Assembly (NCBI GenBank): GCA_002926195.1
Contig: MZXQ01000095.1
Coordinates: 1 to 41,161, forward strand
Reading direction: 5' to 3'
Length of the DNA: 41,161 nt
DNA from: Candidatus Methanomarinus sp. HR1
GTDB lineage: Archaea > Halobacteriota > Methanosarcinia > Methanosarcinales > Methanocomedenaceae
In this document: positions 24,401 through 33,750 of the stretch, piece by piece
How the letters are laid out: each line of letters begins with the position of its first letter
How positions within the stretch are numbered: the stretch's first letter is position 1
Notes under the pieces: model-generated
Database searches by the model: none
The model's input: only the letters and a program-made list of their open reading frames with translations
Told to the model about the DNA's origin: nothing
Made by a program: the position numbers and the translations under genes

Positions 24401-25438
24401 TTATATCACCAGTTGTTTTCTTATGGTCTCATCAGCTAATTGTGCCTCTTTACCACGCACTATAGTCCTTATATTTCTAACTTCAAGTTCTTTATTGAGC
24501 ATATAATCAAATATAGGCAGGATCGATAGTGGATAATAATGGGATATCTTAGATGCAAACGCAAGAGCATACTTATCCAGTACAGCTTCCATATCCTTGA
24601 GACTATCCATTTCAGCAGACACTACATCTGACAGTTCAGACCAATATGAATAATCTTCAAGTGCTTTTAGAAAATCCGACCACTGAAGTGATGCTAACTT
24701 ATTCAAATCAGCTGTTTTTATTTCAATACCTCCGGGAATCAACAGCTCAAAAATGATGGTTTTATCAAGATCAGCTTTCTTAGTCCGAAAAAGTGTCTTA
24801 AGGTTCTTAATATCTATCTCTGTTCTAATGAACTTAAGACTCAGTTTCTCAGCTTTGGTACTGCCAAGGGATGCAAGAAGTCTTGAATAATATAGTTTAT
24901 CCAGGTTATTCTCGACATCTGATAGCATAGCACCATCATAATCTTCGATAACAGGATAATAAGGTGTAAGATCAAGAGCAGCTTTAATATCTTCAATTGA
25001 ATTCATGCCAGCTATTTCAGTCAACTGACGATAACCCAACTGCCCGGCAGCTACAACAGTGTCAAGTATCTCTTCAAGATCAGCACCATAGTTTTTACCT
25101 CTTAAGATGGTTTTAATATTCCAGATGTCCCAGTGACGTAAATATTCTGTTATTAGATAATTAGGTTCATCACGGGATATACGCTGCAATTTTCGATATG
25201 TTCTGGCCAGATTCTGGTTCAGGGCATGTTCGAACAGGTCTATATCATTATATTGTTGAGCCAGTTCATCTACGTTCTCCTTATATTCGGATTCTTCAAT
25301 AAAACGAGTGATCTCAGCAATATCCATATTCATAAGTTTAGGATAAACTTCACGTGGCATCAATTTACTTTTCATAGCCCTGACTCTGGCTGTAATATAA
25401 GGATATTTCTTACTACCACGTTTGATAAAGAATGCCAT
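24401..25438 (-). CDS. atpC: A1Ao ATP synthase subunit C
   Basis: 345 aa from the ATG at 25438, preceded by GGGTGAG; an in-frame TTG at 25453 overlaps the stop of atpE and is less likely. Subunit C (V-type subunit d homologue) is an all-helical funnel that connects the central stalk to the c-ring. 'RVRAMKSKLMPREVYPKLMNMDIAEITRFIEESEY' spans the conserved N-terminal helices, and 'KELEVRNIRTIVRGKE' is the typical C-terminal segment. The next gene starts 2 bp further on. Confidence 0.93.
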   Translation of the reverse strand: MAFFIKRGSKKYPYITARVRAMKSKLMPREVYPKLMNMDIAEITRFIEESEYKENVDELAQQYNDIDLFEHALNQNLARTYRKLQRISRDEPNYLITEYLRHWDIWNIKTILRGKNYGADLEEILDTVVAAGQLGYRQLTEIAGMNSIEDIKAALDLTPYYPVIEDYDGAMLSDVENNLDKLYYSRLLASLGSTKAEKLSLKFIRTEIDIKNLKTLFRTKKADLDKTIIFELLIPGGIEIKTADLNKLASLQWSDFLKALEDYSYWSELSDVVSAEMDSLKDMEAVLDKYALAFASKISHYYPLSILPIFDYMLNKELEVRNIRTIVRGKEAQLADETIRKQLVI

Positions 25439-25445
25439 AATGATC

Positions 25446-25997
25446 TCACCCAAAGAGTATTTCTGATATCTGTTTTAGTGATTGATCCGATACATCGTCC
25501 AAAATCCTGTCATAGGTAAAATCCAGACGGATAGAACCATCATCATTTTCAATCACCAGGCCTCCGATACAGTCGATCTCTCCCATATAAGTAAGACTGG
25601 TCATTTTTTTAACAAGTTCCGCATCCTTTTTATTAGAATATACGCTTGTACCGTTACTTTCGTTGTTTTTAAGAATGACCTTTAATAGATCAGCATTCTT
25701 CTTATCAGGTAATGAAGAAATATTATCTCTTACAGATTGAAAAACGCTATCTAATATGTCTTTTCTTGCGTTCAGAACAGCTCTTTTTGTTTCAAGTCTG
25801 GTACTGGAGATATCCTGTTTTTTCATCCTGATTATTTGTGCTTCTACTTCAGTTTGCTTCTCTTCTTTGATCTTCTTAGTTTGTATGTTAGCCTTATTGA
25901 TTATTGCCGCAGCTTCTTCATCTGCCTGTGAAGTGATGATATCCACTTCAGACCGTGCCTGATCAAGGATATCCTTCACTACATTCTCAAGTCCCAT
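25446..25997 (-). CDS. atpE: A1Ao ATP synthase subunit E (peripheral stalk)
   Basis: 183 aa. The first 100 residues form a long charged helix ('ILDQARSEVDIITSQADEEA', 'IIRMKKQDISSTRLETKRAVL') that pairs with subunit H; the C-terminal globular part ends with 'GGLVIENDDGSIRLDFTYD', a hallmark of V/A-type E subunits. GGGAGATAGG lies before the ATG. Located between atpK and atpC, as in Methanosarcina. Confidence 0.93.
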   Translation of the reverse strand: MGLENVVKDILDQARSEVDIITSQADEEAAAIINKANIQTKKIKEEKQTEVEAQIIRMKKQDISSTRLETKRAVLNARKDILDSVFQSVRDNISSLPDKKNADLLKVILKNNESNGTSVYSNKKDAELVKKMTSLTYMGEIDCIGGLVIENDDGSIRLDFTYDRILDDVSDQSLKQISEILFG

Positions 25998-26026
25998 GTC
26001 CTATCTCCCGGTGATGGATATGGAAT

Positions 26027-26287
26027 TTACATAAAGATCAGCAATATAGCAATAACAAGTCCGAAGATAACAATAGTCTCAGGAATAACGGTCAGGATAA
26101 GACCCTTTGCAAAGAGTTCTTCCCGTTCTGCCATTGCACCTACTGCTGCTGCACCGATATCCTTTTCTGCAATACCTGATGCAATACCTGATAGTCCTAC
26201 CGCGAGACCTGCGCCAATAGCCACAAGTCCTTTCTGATTCGCAATGATCTGTTCAACCGTTGCATCTGCTATACTTATATCTACCAT
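26027..26287 (-). CDS. atpK: A1Ao ATP synthase subunit K (c-ring proteolipid)
   Basis: 86 aa, a single two-helix hairpin, not duplicated or triplicated as in some methanogens. Helix 1 is 'LVAIGAGLAVGLSGIASGIA', the polar loop 'EKDIGAAAVGAMAERE', and helix 2 'LILTVIPETIVIFGLVIAI', with the ion-binding Glu at residue 70 next to Thr. A Glu-Thr pair is seen in both H+ and Na+ translocating rings, so the ion cannot be decided here. GGAGGTT precedes the ATG. The 3' neighbour is atpE; the 5' neighbour atpI ends at the base before it. Confidence 0.94.
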   Translation of the reverse strand: MVDISIADATVEQIIANQKGLVAIGAGLAVGLSGIASGIAEKDIGAAAVGAMAEREELFAKGLILTVIPETIVIFGLVIAILLIFM

Positions 26288-28240
26288 TTATTTAACCTCC
26301 GTATATTTTCGAATATATCCAAAGGGATTGAATTTACGGCCGCCACCTTCGTAGAACTTAGTGAAAAATTCTACATACTGCAGCCTTAAAGCATGCAGTC
26401 CGGGCGCTACTACGCCCAGTACGGTATTTACCGTGTGCCCTATAATGAGCACGAGAATCCCTATTATTATAAATACTCCGCCTTTTGGAAAAAGCATTGT
26501 TGTTACGATCTCATTTACTGCAAAAGCAATGCCCACCGAAGACAAACCAACTGCTGCAAGCCTTGTATATGATAAAGTATTACTGAGTATGGAAGGAAGT
26601 TCTAATATTGCTCCCATTCCTTCACCTGCTATCAACATTACAAGACCGAGTACAGCCACTGCTGCACCTATTATCTGGCCTGCCTGGGGAATGAATCCTA
26701 TATATGCTATTATGACTATGGCAATTCCCAGTTGAAGTACTATCCAGCTCATCTTCTCAAGTACTGCCTCTTTCATGCCGTGTGATATTGCCATGTTCCT
26801 GAATCCCAGCAAGAAACCAAGGTTCAGATGCACTACACCGATAAGTGCCGATGCTATTAAAAGTATGGGAATATCATCCGGATCGAGCCGGTCCAGTATA
26901 GGGAGTAGACTGAAATTATGGAATGCCATACCCAATACACTGTTTTCGCCCATCAATGATGTTACTATACTATGATGTCCGAATATATGAAACCCGAATA
27001 TCTCTGCATATAGAATGCCGAATATAATTGTGGAAATACTACAATAGACAAGCAGGGTGGATAATGATCTTAATTCACCTTCTTTTATCTTTGCTATGCC
27101 TACCATGCCGAGTGTAAGCAGTACCAGACCGTACCCGATATCTCCGAGCATGATTCCGTAAAACAATGGAAAAGTAATGAAAATAATAGCCGATGGATCG
27201 ATCTCCTTATAAGTAGGTCTTGAATACAGATCCATTATTGTCTCAAGTGGTTTGACCGGGTTCGGATTATTATATTCTATAGGAATTGATTCGGATTCGA
27301 TTTCTTCCTCTTCAAGATCCAGTTTAGATATAAAAATTCGTCCATTAAATTCATGTTCTATTGTACTGACCACTTTCTCAAACTCATCGTCTGATATCCA
27401 GCAGTCTATTATAAAAGTATTATCACTTGTTGCAAACTTCAATGGTGCTTCTGCTTTTTGTGTAGTGATGGATAATACTTCATCCGATGCCTGGACAAAG
27501 TCCTTATATTTTTTTTGCAGGATATCTATCTCACTTTCAAGTGAGGCTAATTCGATCTGAGCATCCTGTTTTCTGTTGATCATTCCTGAAATCAGCTGTT
27601 GAGGATTACCTGTTAGTTCAGGTATATGTATCTCTGAAAAACCATTTTTATCCAGGACTTCTGCAATCTGCTCTTCATATTCCTTTGATGTGAAAAGGGC
27701 AATTACCTGCATTTTATTATATGATGATATGAATAGTTCATAATCTGTAGTAATACTCCGAATATCTGTTTCGATCTCATTACTACGGACAAAACCCGTA
27801 TGAACAGAAATTGAATTATAACCTTTATACATATCTACATCCAGTGGAAATTGCGAAAAGGGTTCTAATTCAACAACCTTACTTTCTATTGCTTTTAATT
27901 CATTATCCAGATAATTCCTTTTATCCGTTAATCTTGATATTGCTGAGTCCAGTTCATCCAGTTTATCATCCATTTCATGTAGTAAAGAGTCCTGGTTCAC
28001 CATGGTATCAGGATTATGTGGTTTTAACCCTAAAAAATTAGAGAATGATCTGAGCTTAACTAATTTGTTAGAAGCTTCTGTTGCAGCCTTACCAGGTCTG
28101 CCAATGGAAAAGAACGAATCCTCCTTATCAAAATCCTCTATATGGACGCAGTTAAGCTGGTAAAGTACATCCACAACACTATCTAATAATGTTTTATTCC
28201 CTACGATTATTGCTTTTGAAACTTTTTTAGCTGCCAGCAT
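26288..28240 (-). CDS. atpI: A1Ao ATP synthase subunit I (membrane stator)
   Basis: 650 aa from the ATG at 28240, preceded by GAGAGGAGC and inside the end of atpH (14-bp overlap). The N-terminal cytoplasmic half is coiled-coil ('LLHEMDDKLDELDSAISRLT', 'IELASLESEIDILQKKYKD'). The C-terminal half has about eight membrane helices beginning at 'PSAIIFITFPLFYGIMLGDIG', with the functionally important Arg in 'SNTLSYTRLAAVGL' next to the c-ring, and 'HALRLQYVEFFTKFYEGGGRKF' at the end. It forms the ion half-channels with K and anchors both peripheral stalks. Confidence 0.95.
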   Translation of the reverse strand: MLAAKKVSKAIIVGNKTLLDSVVDVLYQLNCVHIEDFDKEDSFFSIGRPGKAATEASNKLVKLRSFSNFLGLKPHNPDTMVNQDSLLHEMDDKLDELDSAISRLTDKRNYLDNELKAIESKVVELEPFSQFPLDVDMYKGYNSISVHTGFVRSNEIETDIRSITTDYELFISSYNKMQVIALFTSKEYEEQIAEVLDKNGFSEIHIPELTGNPQQLISGMINRKQDAQIELASLESEIDILQKKYKDFVQASDEVLSITTQKAEAPLKFATSDNTFIIDCWISDDEFEKVVSTIEHEFNGRIFISKLDLEEEEIESESIPIEYNNPNPVKPLETIMDLYSRPTYKEIDPSAIIFITFPLFYGIMLGDIGYGLVLLTLGMVGIAKIKEGELRSLSTLLVYCSISTIIFGILYAEIFGFHIFGHHSIVTSLMGENSVLGMAFHNFSLLPILDRLDPDDIPILLIASALIGVVHLNLGFLLGFRNMAISHGMKEAVLEKMSWIVLQLGIAIVIIAYIGFIPQAGQIIGAAVAVLGLVMLIAGEGMGAILELPSILSNTLSYTRLAAVGLSSVGIAFAVNEIVTTMLFPKGGVFIIIGILVLIIGHTVNTVLGVVAPGLHALRLQYVEFFTKFYEGGGRKFNPFGYIRKYTEVK

Positions 28241-28559
28241 AAATGCTCCTCTCAAACTTATCAATCAGGAATTCTGTGGATTTTGTTACATTCGTATCAG
28301 CCTTTGTTTTAACAGCTTCTGCTTCTGCAAGACCTTTTTTTATCATATCCTCTTTGTGGATTTTCATCTGTTCTTTTGCCTGAGCTATTTTTTGCTCTGC
28401 ATTTTCAATAGATTCTCTTTTGGCGTTTTCTAATATCTCCCTGGCCTGGTTCCTGGCCCGGATGATTTTAGTATTATTTGCTTCTTTACCTTCCGATACT
28501 ATTGATTTTGCATCTTCTTCGGCTTTCTTGACCTGCAATAAGATTTCAGCTTTTGTCAT
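28227..28559 (-). CDS. atpH: A1Ao ATP synthase subunit H (peripheral stalk)
   Basis: 110 aa, a continuous charged coiled coil ('ILLQVKKAEEDAKSIVSEG', 'QAREILENAKRESIENAEQKI') that pairs with subunit E in the peripheral stalk. First gene of the operon in this genome, as in Methanosarcina. GGTGT lies before the ATG. Confidence 0.92.
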   Translation of the reverse strand: MTKAEILLQVKKAEEDAKSIVSEGKEANNTKIIRARNQAREILENAKRESIENAEQKIAQAKEQMKIHKEDMIKKGLAEAEAVKTKADTNVTKSTEFLIDKFERSIYAGS

Positions 28560-28595
28560 AGTATTACACCAATTAAGATTTATTCTCTATCATTT

Positions 28596-28607
28596 AATAT
28601 ATTATAG
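28596..28607 (-). promoter_or_regulatory. TATA box of the ATP synthase operon
   Basis: On the minus strand CTATAATATATT lies about 40 bases before the atpH start, predicting a transcript start near 28575. No other promoter is evident within the operon, whose genes overlap or are spaced by less than 30 bp. Confidence 0.45.
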
Positions 28608-28672
28608 ATAAATCATTCGGTTTTTATGAATCAAAAAGTAAAAAAACCGAATTCTATCACTGTTTTTTATGA

Positions 28673-29158
28673 TCAATTCGAATGTCCTTTACAAATCTCA
28701 TCTATGATAGTATCAGCGATCTCACCACATGTAGTATGACCGGGACCGTCTATCTTGTGTACTTGTAAGGTTAAGATACCTCCATTCAGATCACTTCTTA
28801 CTAAGAATGTATCACCTTTAGTAGGAATTTTGTTGAGATTCTTTCCAAGATACGAATATAATAAACTTATTTTAAAATCCAGTATGCCATTGTATTCTAT
28901 GTCTTTTAGAATACTACTGAGATTGTTTGGTGTCAATTGCTTAAAATCTACATTCGATTCGGCTATATCCACAGCAATATTCCTTTTAGCTTTCAATGTC
29001 TGGTTATTTGAGTTCTTCATCTCGAAAGACCCGGTTTTATTATTCATGCCAGCTAATGACTTTACTATAAACGGAAGATCATCCCAGAAATGATATTTTT
29101 GTGTAAAATCTAAATTATCAAGTGGAAAACGATGATATATCCGCTTTTTCATTTTCAA
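28673..29158 (-). CDS. Hypothetical protein
   Basis: 161 aa, no family recognised and no membrane segment. The start is either TTG at 29158, which has GGTGAG 5 bases upstream, or ATG at 29152. It is basic at the beginning, with a central part 'LKAKRNIAVDIAESNVDFKQ', then 'GDTFLVRSDLNGGILTLQVHK' as a likely beta hairpin and 'GPGHTTCGEIADTIIDEIC' near the end, which has a Cys pair and a His. Between the ATP synthase operon and a TIM-barrel gene, all on the minus strand. Confidence 0.6.
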   Translation of the reverse strand: MKMKKRIYHRFPLDNLDFTQKYHFWDDLPFIVKSLAGMNNKTGSFEMKNSNNQTLKAKRNIAVDIAESNVDFKQLTPNNLSSILKDIEYNGILDFKISLLYSYLGKNLNKIPTKGDTFLVRSDLNGGILTLQVHKIDGPGHTTCGEIADTIIDEICKGHSN

Positions 29159-29216
29159 TTTGACTCACCAACTTTAATTAGGTTCTATTTTATTTATATA
29201 ATCTTCGAAAATATTA

Positions 29217-29936
29217 TCATTTTATTTTCATCAATTTCAATGCTGATAAACTCTTATAAACATCTTCACTGTTTCTATGTTCAAGTATTTTAATTGTGTT
29301 ATTTTTCTTCAGTATGCCGCGAAGGGCAGAATAATCTATATTTCCATTACCTATCCATGAATGTTCATCTTTTTCCCCGTTATTATCATGTAAATGAAAA
29401 TGACCTACCTCAAGTTTAATAAATTCATTGAGAGTACCTGTAGTATTGGCATGTCCCACATCCAGTGTAATGGTATTTCCATCAAGATCAATATCAGGAT
29501 ACCTGAAAAGAAAACACTCCCAATCCGGCATGTTCTCAATACAAATATTGACTCCTGTTTCGTGAGTGATATCTGCAAACTGCTTAATCGATTTCTCAAG
29601 TGCCACCTTTGCTGCCTGGATATCATATGCATAAGAAAAGTAGCCAGGATGCAAAACCAGAGTCTGCGCATCTATTTTAATGCACATATCCACTGTCTGT
29701 CTGACAAGTTCAAGACTGGCACAACGAATCGGCTCTCTAATACTGGCTATGTTCAAGTCTGTAGTGGGAGCATGAACACTGTATGTAAGGTTATATGAAT
29801 GGGGTATCTGCGGATGACGGAAGATATCATGCATACCTTCCGAATATATCTCAGCACATCCGGATATCTTTTCAATTTGTTCCAGGGCCTGAGATAATGG
29901 CAGGCTGTGATATGCATATGAAGAAATTCCTATCAT
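29217..29936 (-). CDS. Sugar phosphate isomerase/epimerase-like TIM-barrel protein
   Basis: 239 aa, of the xylose isomerase-like/AP endonuclease family 2 fold. Conserved metal-site positions are visible: His in 'YSVHAPTTDLN', His in 'TLVLHPGYFSY', Glu in 'VNICIENMP', Asp and His in 'TLDVGHANTTG', His in 'GHFHLHDNNG' and Glu in 'IKILEHRN'. Short compared with many relatives (270-300 residues). The substrate is unknown; the neighbouring nucleotide-sugar dehydrogenases suggest carbohydrate metabolism, though repeat R5 separates them. No ribosome binding site was seen before the ATG. Confidence 0.8.
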   Translation of the reverse strand: MIGISSYAYHSLPLSQALEQIEKISGCAEIYSEGMHDIFRHPQIPHSYNLTYSVHAPTTDLNIASIREPIRCASLELVRQTVDMCIKIDAQTLVLHPGYFSYAYDIQAAKVALEKSIKQFADITHETGVNICIENMPDWECFLFRYPDIDLDGNTITLDVGHANTTGTLNEFIKLEVGHFHLHDNNGEKDEHSWIGNGNIDYSALRGILKKNNTIKILEHRNSEDVYKSLSALKLMKIK

Positions 29937-29981
29937 AAAGTAATCTTCATTAACCAGACAATTATTATACTTTTGTATTAG

Positions 29982-30144
29982 TATATCAAGTATAACTTGA
30001 TATATCGAAAATGCTCACTTTGTTCACATTTTCTAATCTTCGGCTCTCCTGAGAGCCTCAAGCAAAGATTCTACGAATCTTTTAGTCTTCAGCTTCTTCG
30101 AAGCTTCAGTCAAGAAAATCCGAGCGTTAGCGAGGATTTTGTTC
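29982..30144 (-). repeat. Hairpin repeat R5 (type A, six hairpins)
   Basis: On the minus strand, in order: AAAATCC/GGATTTT (30115-30140), a GAAGCTTC hairpin (around 30090-30106), AGATTC/GAATCT (30066-30080), GGCTCTC/GAGAGCC (30042-30057), AAAATG/CATTTT (30008-30032) and TATATCAAGT/ACTTGATATA (29982-30004). R2 has the same order but lacks the AGATTC and GGCTCTC hairpins. The first hairpin encodes the last residues and the stop of the adjacent dehydrogenase gene. Confidence 0.75.
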
Positions 30145-31570
30145 TTAATTTGTGATTGTTCTTATCACCTCTCCCTATTCCTTTATATACAAAACCTTTA
30201 TTGATGAAAACATCGGGATCAATAACATTTCGTCCGTCAATGATCACAGGATGATCCTGGTTCATTGACTCTTTGAGCATACCTGCATCAATATTGAAAT
30301 ACTGATCATGACCGGTAAGTATGGCTACGCAATCAGCATTTTTTATAACATCCGATAGTTCATGAGATATGGGTACCCCGGGATATTCCAGTACATGAGG
30401 GTCATGTACTTCCACTTTACATCCTGAGTCAATAAGCAGATCCCTGTATGGCTCAGATGGCGGGTTTCTGGCATCATCGGAATTATTAATAAATGCCCAG
30501 CCCAGTATCGCCACTTTCAAACCTTCCAGTGGTTTATTAATTCTTTCTAATGCTTCAACGCTCAGATGATACATATGCACAGGCATGAAATCATTAACTT
30601 TACGTGCCAGCACAAAAATCGAATCCAGGCCATCAGGGTAATCCAGTTTTTCTTTGGATATTTTTACGCCGCGCTCTAAGTGATAAGTATCTTTGGTCAG
30701 GCAGTGCCCGCCCACACCAGCTCCGGGATATAGTACAGCTCTGGTAATGCCCTCACCTTTTAAACTGTCTACACCAGCTCTTACATCATATACATTGATG
30801 CCCATGGCCTCGCAGTATAGAGCAAGCTGGTTAATAGAAGCTATCTGAAGGTCTCTGAAGGTATTTTCCGCAGTCTTGGTAACCTCAGCAGCGGTTGCAC
30901 TCATAGGTATGATCTTACCTGTAGTAAGTACAGGTGTGTACAGTTCAACAGCCCTGTCTGTGCAAACCTGGTCTATACCACCTACTATGCGGTCATGTTC
31001 TCTTATATTTCGCAGCAACCTGCCCACCATCACACGCTCAGGAGCATGAGCCAGCCCGAAATCCTCACCTGCGGTCATACCTGACTCTTCCTCAAGTATT
31101 TGTCTTGCAAGTTCGTCAGTAGTACCTGGAGTTATGGTCGATTCCAGTACAACCAGCGTGCCTTCACTGAGATATTTGCCGGTTTGTTTTAATCCTTCGA
31201 TCAAAGCACTAAAATCCGGTAAAAGGCTCTCAGGGTTTGAGAACGGAGTTTGTATGGCAAGAGTTACTGCATCTACCCCGGATATCTTTGAAAAATCCGG
31301 AGTGCACTTGAATTTTTTTCTATCAACAACTTTTTTAATAAGCTCATCCAGTCCAGGTTCCTCACCTTTTAACGGGCTTTCACCACGGTTTAACATGTCT
31401 ATTTTATAGCCGGATGTCGAAGAATCCCGCTGGAATCCCCACACAAAATCAAAATTGTCCGAATCAGCAAACAGTACTGCTGCCGGAATACCCACATAAC
31501 CCATGCCAATTACACCGATCTTCTTAATAGGGCCTTTACTTTTTAATAATTCCTGTAATTTCGTAGTCAT
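30110..31570 (-). CDS. wecC: UDP-N-acetyl-D-mannosamine dehydrogenase-like nucleotide-sugar dehydrogenase
   Basis: 486 aa. It oxidises a UDP-sugar to the uronic acid with NAD+ in two steps. Visible are the NAD site 'IGVIGMGYVGIPAAVLFA', 'ESTITPGTTDEL', 'KTAENTFRDLQIASINQLAL' with the conserved Lys/Glu/Asn, and the catalytic Cys in 'GAGVGGHCLTKD'. The C-terminal domain has 'LGWAFINNSDDARNPPS'. The ATG at 31570 has AGGGAT in front; a TTG seven codons upstream is less likely. The last 12 residues ('LRTKSSLTLGFS') and the stop are encoded by hairpin repeat R5. With the next gene upstream it would make a di-oxidised amino sugar such as those in archaeal N-glycans. Confidence 0.88.
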   Translation of the reverse strand: MTTKLQELLKSKGPIKKIGVIGMGYVGIPAAVLFADSDNFDFVWGFQRDSSTSGYKIDMLNRGESPLKGEEPGLDELIKKVVDRKKFKCTPDFSKISGVDAVTLAIQTPFSNPESLLPDFSALIEGLKQTGKYLSEGTLVVLESTITPGTTDELARQILEEESGMTAGEDFGLAHAPERVMVGRLLRNIREHDRIVGGIDQVCTDRAVELYTPVLTTGKIIPMSATAAEVTKTAENTFRDLQIASINQLALYCEAMGINVYDVRAGVDSLKGEGITRAVLYPGAGVGGHCLTKDTYHLERGVKISKEKLDYPDGLDSIFVLARKVNDFMPVHMYHLSVEALERINKPLEGLKVAILGWAFINNSDDARNPPSEPYRDLLIDSGCKVEVHDPHVLEYPGVPISHELSDVIKNADCVAILTGHDQYFNIDAGMLKESMNQDHPVIIDGRNVIDPDVFINKGFVYKGIGRGDKNNHKLRTKSSLTLGFS

Positions 31571-31598
31571 ATCAATCCCTGAAATTTCCAATTGTTAA

Positions 31599-32528
31599 TT
31601 AGATCTTAATAGCCTTTGCTTCGCTATATGATTCTATTGCTGCCATAGCCACTTTAAGTGCATGTATACCATCCCTGCCTGTGGGGTCGGGTTCATGTCC
31701 ATTCGATATGGCATCCACGAAACTTGTCAGTTCCAGTTTCAATGGTTCTTCCTGTTCTATTTTAGCTTTCCTGATCCATTCACCATCATGCAGTTCCACT
31801 GTCTGGTCAATATAATCAAGATAGGCAACACCCTTGATCCCTATGGCTGTAAGCTTTCTCACTTTGTGAGGGGTGAGCCAGTTGGTCTCAACGATCCCTG
31901 AAAATTCATGATCATAACGCAGTACAATAGCAGCATGGTCTTCAAATGAATGAATATCAGCACCGGCAATCGCATAGACTTCGTTTACTTCCATACCATA
32001 GAGACAGGAGATCACATCAATATCATGTACTCCTATATCAATGATCACACCCACATCACGTATCCTGGGGTTATAAGGCCCCACACGCCGTGTGGAGATA
32101 GAAACGATCTTACCAAGTGCCCCTGAATCAATGATCTGTTTTAATTTCATAACTGCAGGATTGAATCTTTCGATATGTCCTACCATTAATTTTACCTTTG
32201 CATCCTTAGCAGCTTCGGTTATTTTATAAGCATTTTCAAGTGTATCTGCGATAGGTTTTTCTATAAGTATATGCACTCCGGAATTGATAGCGTCAAGACT
32301 GATGGGTGCATGTAATGTTGTAGGTACGACAATACTGACTATATCAAGATCCTTTTCAAGCAGTTCTTTATGATCAGTAAAACCTTCAATTCCATATTGT
32401 TCACATAGTGCTTTAAGTGGTTCTTCAGAGATATCAGAAATGCCGACAAGTTCAACATTCTCCATCTCGCTATATATTCGTACATGGTGCTGTCCCATTG
32501 CACCGGTACCAATTACCCCTGCTCTCAT
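31599..32528 (-). CDS. UDP-GlcNAc 3-dehydrogenase-like oxidoreductase (Gfo/Idh/MocA)
   Basis: 309 aa. N-terminal Rossmann domain 'AGVIGTGAMGQHHVRIYSE', the family motif 'HILIEKPIADTLENA' with the conserved E-K-P, and 'DIGVHDIDVISCLYG' with the catalytic H-D-x-D. It resembles the UDP-N-acetylglucosamine 3-dehydrogenase characterised in Methanococcus maripaludis, which starts the route to the 2,3-diacetamido sugars of archaellum and S-layer N-glycans; inositol 2-dehydrogenase-type alternatives are possible. GGAGATGA lies before the ATG. 28 bp from the downstream nucleotide-sugar dehydrogenase, so the two are an operon. Confidence 0.8.
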   Translation of the reverse strand: MRAGVIGTGAMGQHHVRIYSEMENVELVGISDISEEPLKALCEQYGIEGFTDHKELLEKDLDIVSIVVPTTLHAPISLDAINSGVHILIEKPIADTLENAYKITEAAKDAKVKLMVGHIERFNPAVMKLKQIIDSGALGKIVSISTRRVGPYNPRIRDVGVIIDIGVHDIDVISCLYGMEVNEVYAIAGADIHSFEDHAAIVLRYDHEFSGIVETNWLTPHKVRKLTAIGIKGVAYLDYIDQTVELHDGEWIRKAKIEQEEPLKLELTSFVDAISNGHEPDPTGRDGIHALKVAMAAIESYSEAKAIKI

Positions 32529-32593
32529 TTTATCATCTCCTTGATTGTTATTAATAATAGTTTTTTATCAATATAAAATGTACTGTTCATATA

Positions 32594-33694
32594 TTACCCA
32601 AGCGAACCAATACGTGCTCCCCTCACCGATTTACGGTACTGTTTACTAAGTTCAATGGTTTTTTTCAGATTCTGCGGCATAACCCAGACCACCGGTGGAA
32701 TATCAATTCCATCTGTGCCAGTATAGGCATGTTTAAATTCTGTGTATATAGGATCTTTTATCAAACCTTTTCCATGCAATTTTTCTATAGAAGACCAGTT
32801 CCAGTTTAAGGTCAATTCCCTGACCGTATCCAGTCCGCATTTTTCAAATAGGTCTACCAGAAGAGCAGTGATCAGGCAGTTATCGGACATGACAGCAACA
32901 TTACAGTTTGATATGGCATATTCATTACCGTTAAAGGATAAAGCCAGCCCGCCTGCATCTTTAGTACCTTTTAGCATCTTCCAGTCTGTAATGCTGTCGC
33001 CAATAGTAGCTGATCTGTTCAGACCAACTCCTTCTTTTTCAAGTGCCTGAATAACAGCTTCATACTTCCTGGTACCTCCAATGGGTTTTACTTCATTCAG
33101 GACCTTTGCGAATCCGGTCGCAGGAAGTATTTCCCAGAAAAAATGGTCTATTGTTTGTATGGACTCAACAGTTTCTTCACTTAACTCATTCACCCTGGTG
33201 TCCATATCAATATCAAACTGTGGTATTGTCGTAATAATATCTGCTATTTCCCGTACCAGGTGTTTATCCTCATCTGATATTTCATGCGCATATTCATCAA
33301 TGGGAAACTCTGTGCAGTATATATTTTCTACTGGTATGCCAGCCAGGGAGGAAGAGTAATTGACATATTGATTATAGCTGGTACTTATAATATTTACCGT
33401 ATAATACCGTCGAAGTAATGATATTGCCTCTATTGAACCATTGATAAAATTGGCATTATCCTTAGCCACTGTTGTAAGGAACTTATCATCCAGATCAAAA
33501 GCTATTAATAACGGTGCTATCAATGAAAGGGTATTTCCAGGTTCATAACCTTTTTTTTTTACTATATATGCCAGATAATCGTCATATGCACTGATGGTCT
33601 CAAACAGGCGTGCTCCCCCATCAATACCACGGCGCATAATATCAAAGGCATGGTCTGCTGTAACCCAGGGCCCTTCCCAGTCTGAGTTTATCAT
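32594..33694 (-). CDS. HAD-superfamily protein of the COG4030/EhaR-like group
   Basis: 366 aa from the ATG at 33694 (homologues start 'MINSDWEGPW'; a TTG five codons upstream is the alternative). HAD features are an N-terminal 'SDWEGP' acidic motif, 'VNIISTSYNQYVN' as motif II, and 'ATIGDSITDWKML' with two acidic residues as motif IV, with a Lys in 'GGTRKYEAV'. Similar proteins are annotated in methanogens as energy-converting hydrogenase A subunit R, but no Eha genes are present here, so a phosphatase-like function is more cautious. A TATA-like TTTTATATCC at about 33745-33754 lies upstream. Confidence 0.6.
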   Translation of the reverse strand: MINSDWEGPWVTADHAFDIMRRGIDGGARLFETISAYDDYLAYIVKKKGYEPGNTLSLIAPLLIAFDLDDKFLTTVAKDNANFINGSIEAISLLRRYYTVNIISTSYNQYVNYSSSLAGIPVENIYCTEFPIDEYAHEISDEDKHLVREIADIITTIPQFDIDMDTRVNELSEETVESIQTIDHFFWEILPATGFAKVLNEVKPIGGTRKYEAVIQALEKEGVGLNRSATIGDSITDWKMLKGTKDAGGLALSFNGNEYAISNCNVAVMSDNCLITALLVDLFEKCGLDTVRELTLNWNWSSIEKLHGKGLIKDPIYTEFKHAYTGTDGIDIPPVVWVMPQNLKKTIELSKQYRKSVRGARIGSLG

Positions 33695-33750
33695 ATGAAT
33701 CGGCTTCAATATGTGGTTGTGAATGCTTTAATCTTTCTTTTTAAGTGGAT

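Noticed and set aside
32594..33694. Evidence for an energy-converting hydrogenase (Eha)
   Set aside because: Only the HAD-like 'subunit R' type protein is present; no hydrogenase membrane or catalytic subunits are in the window.
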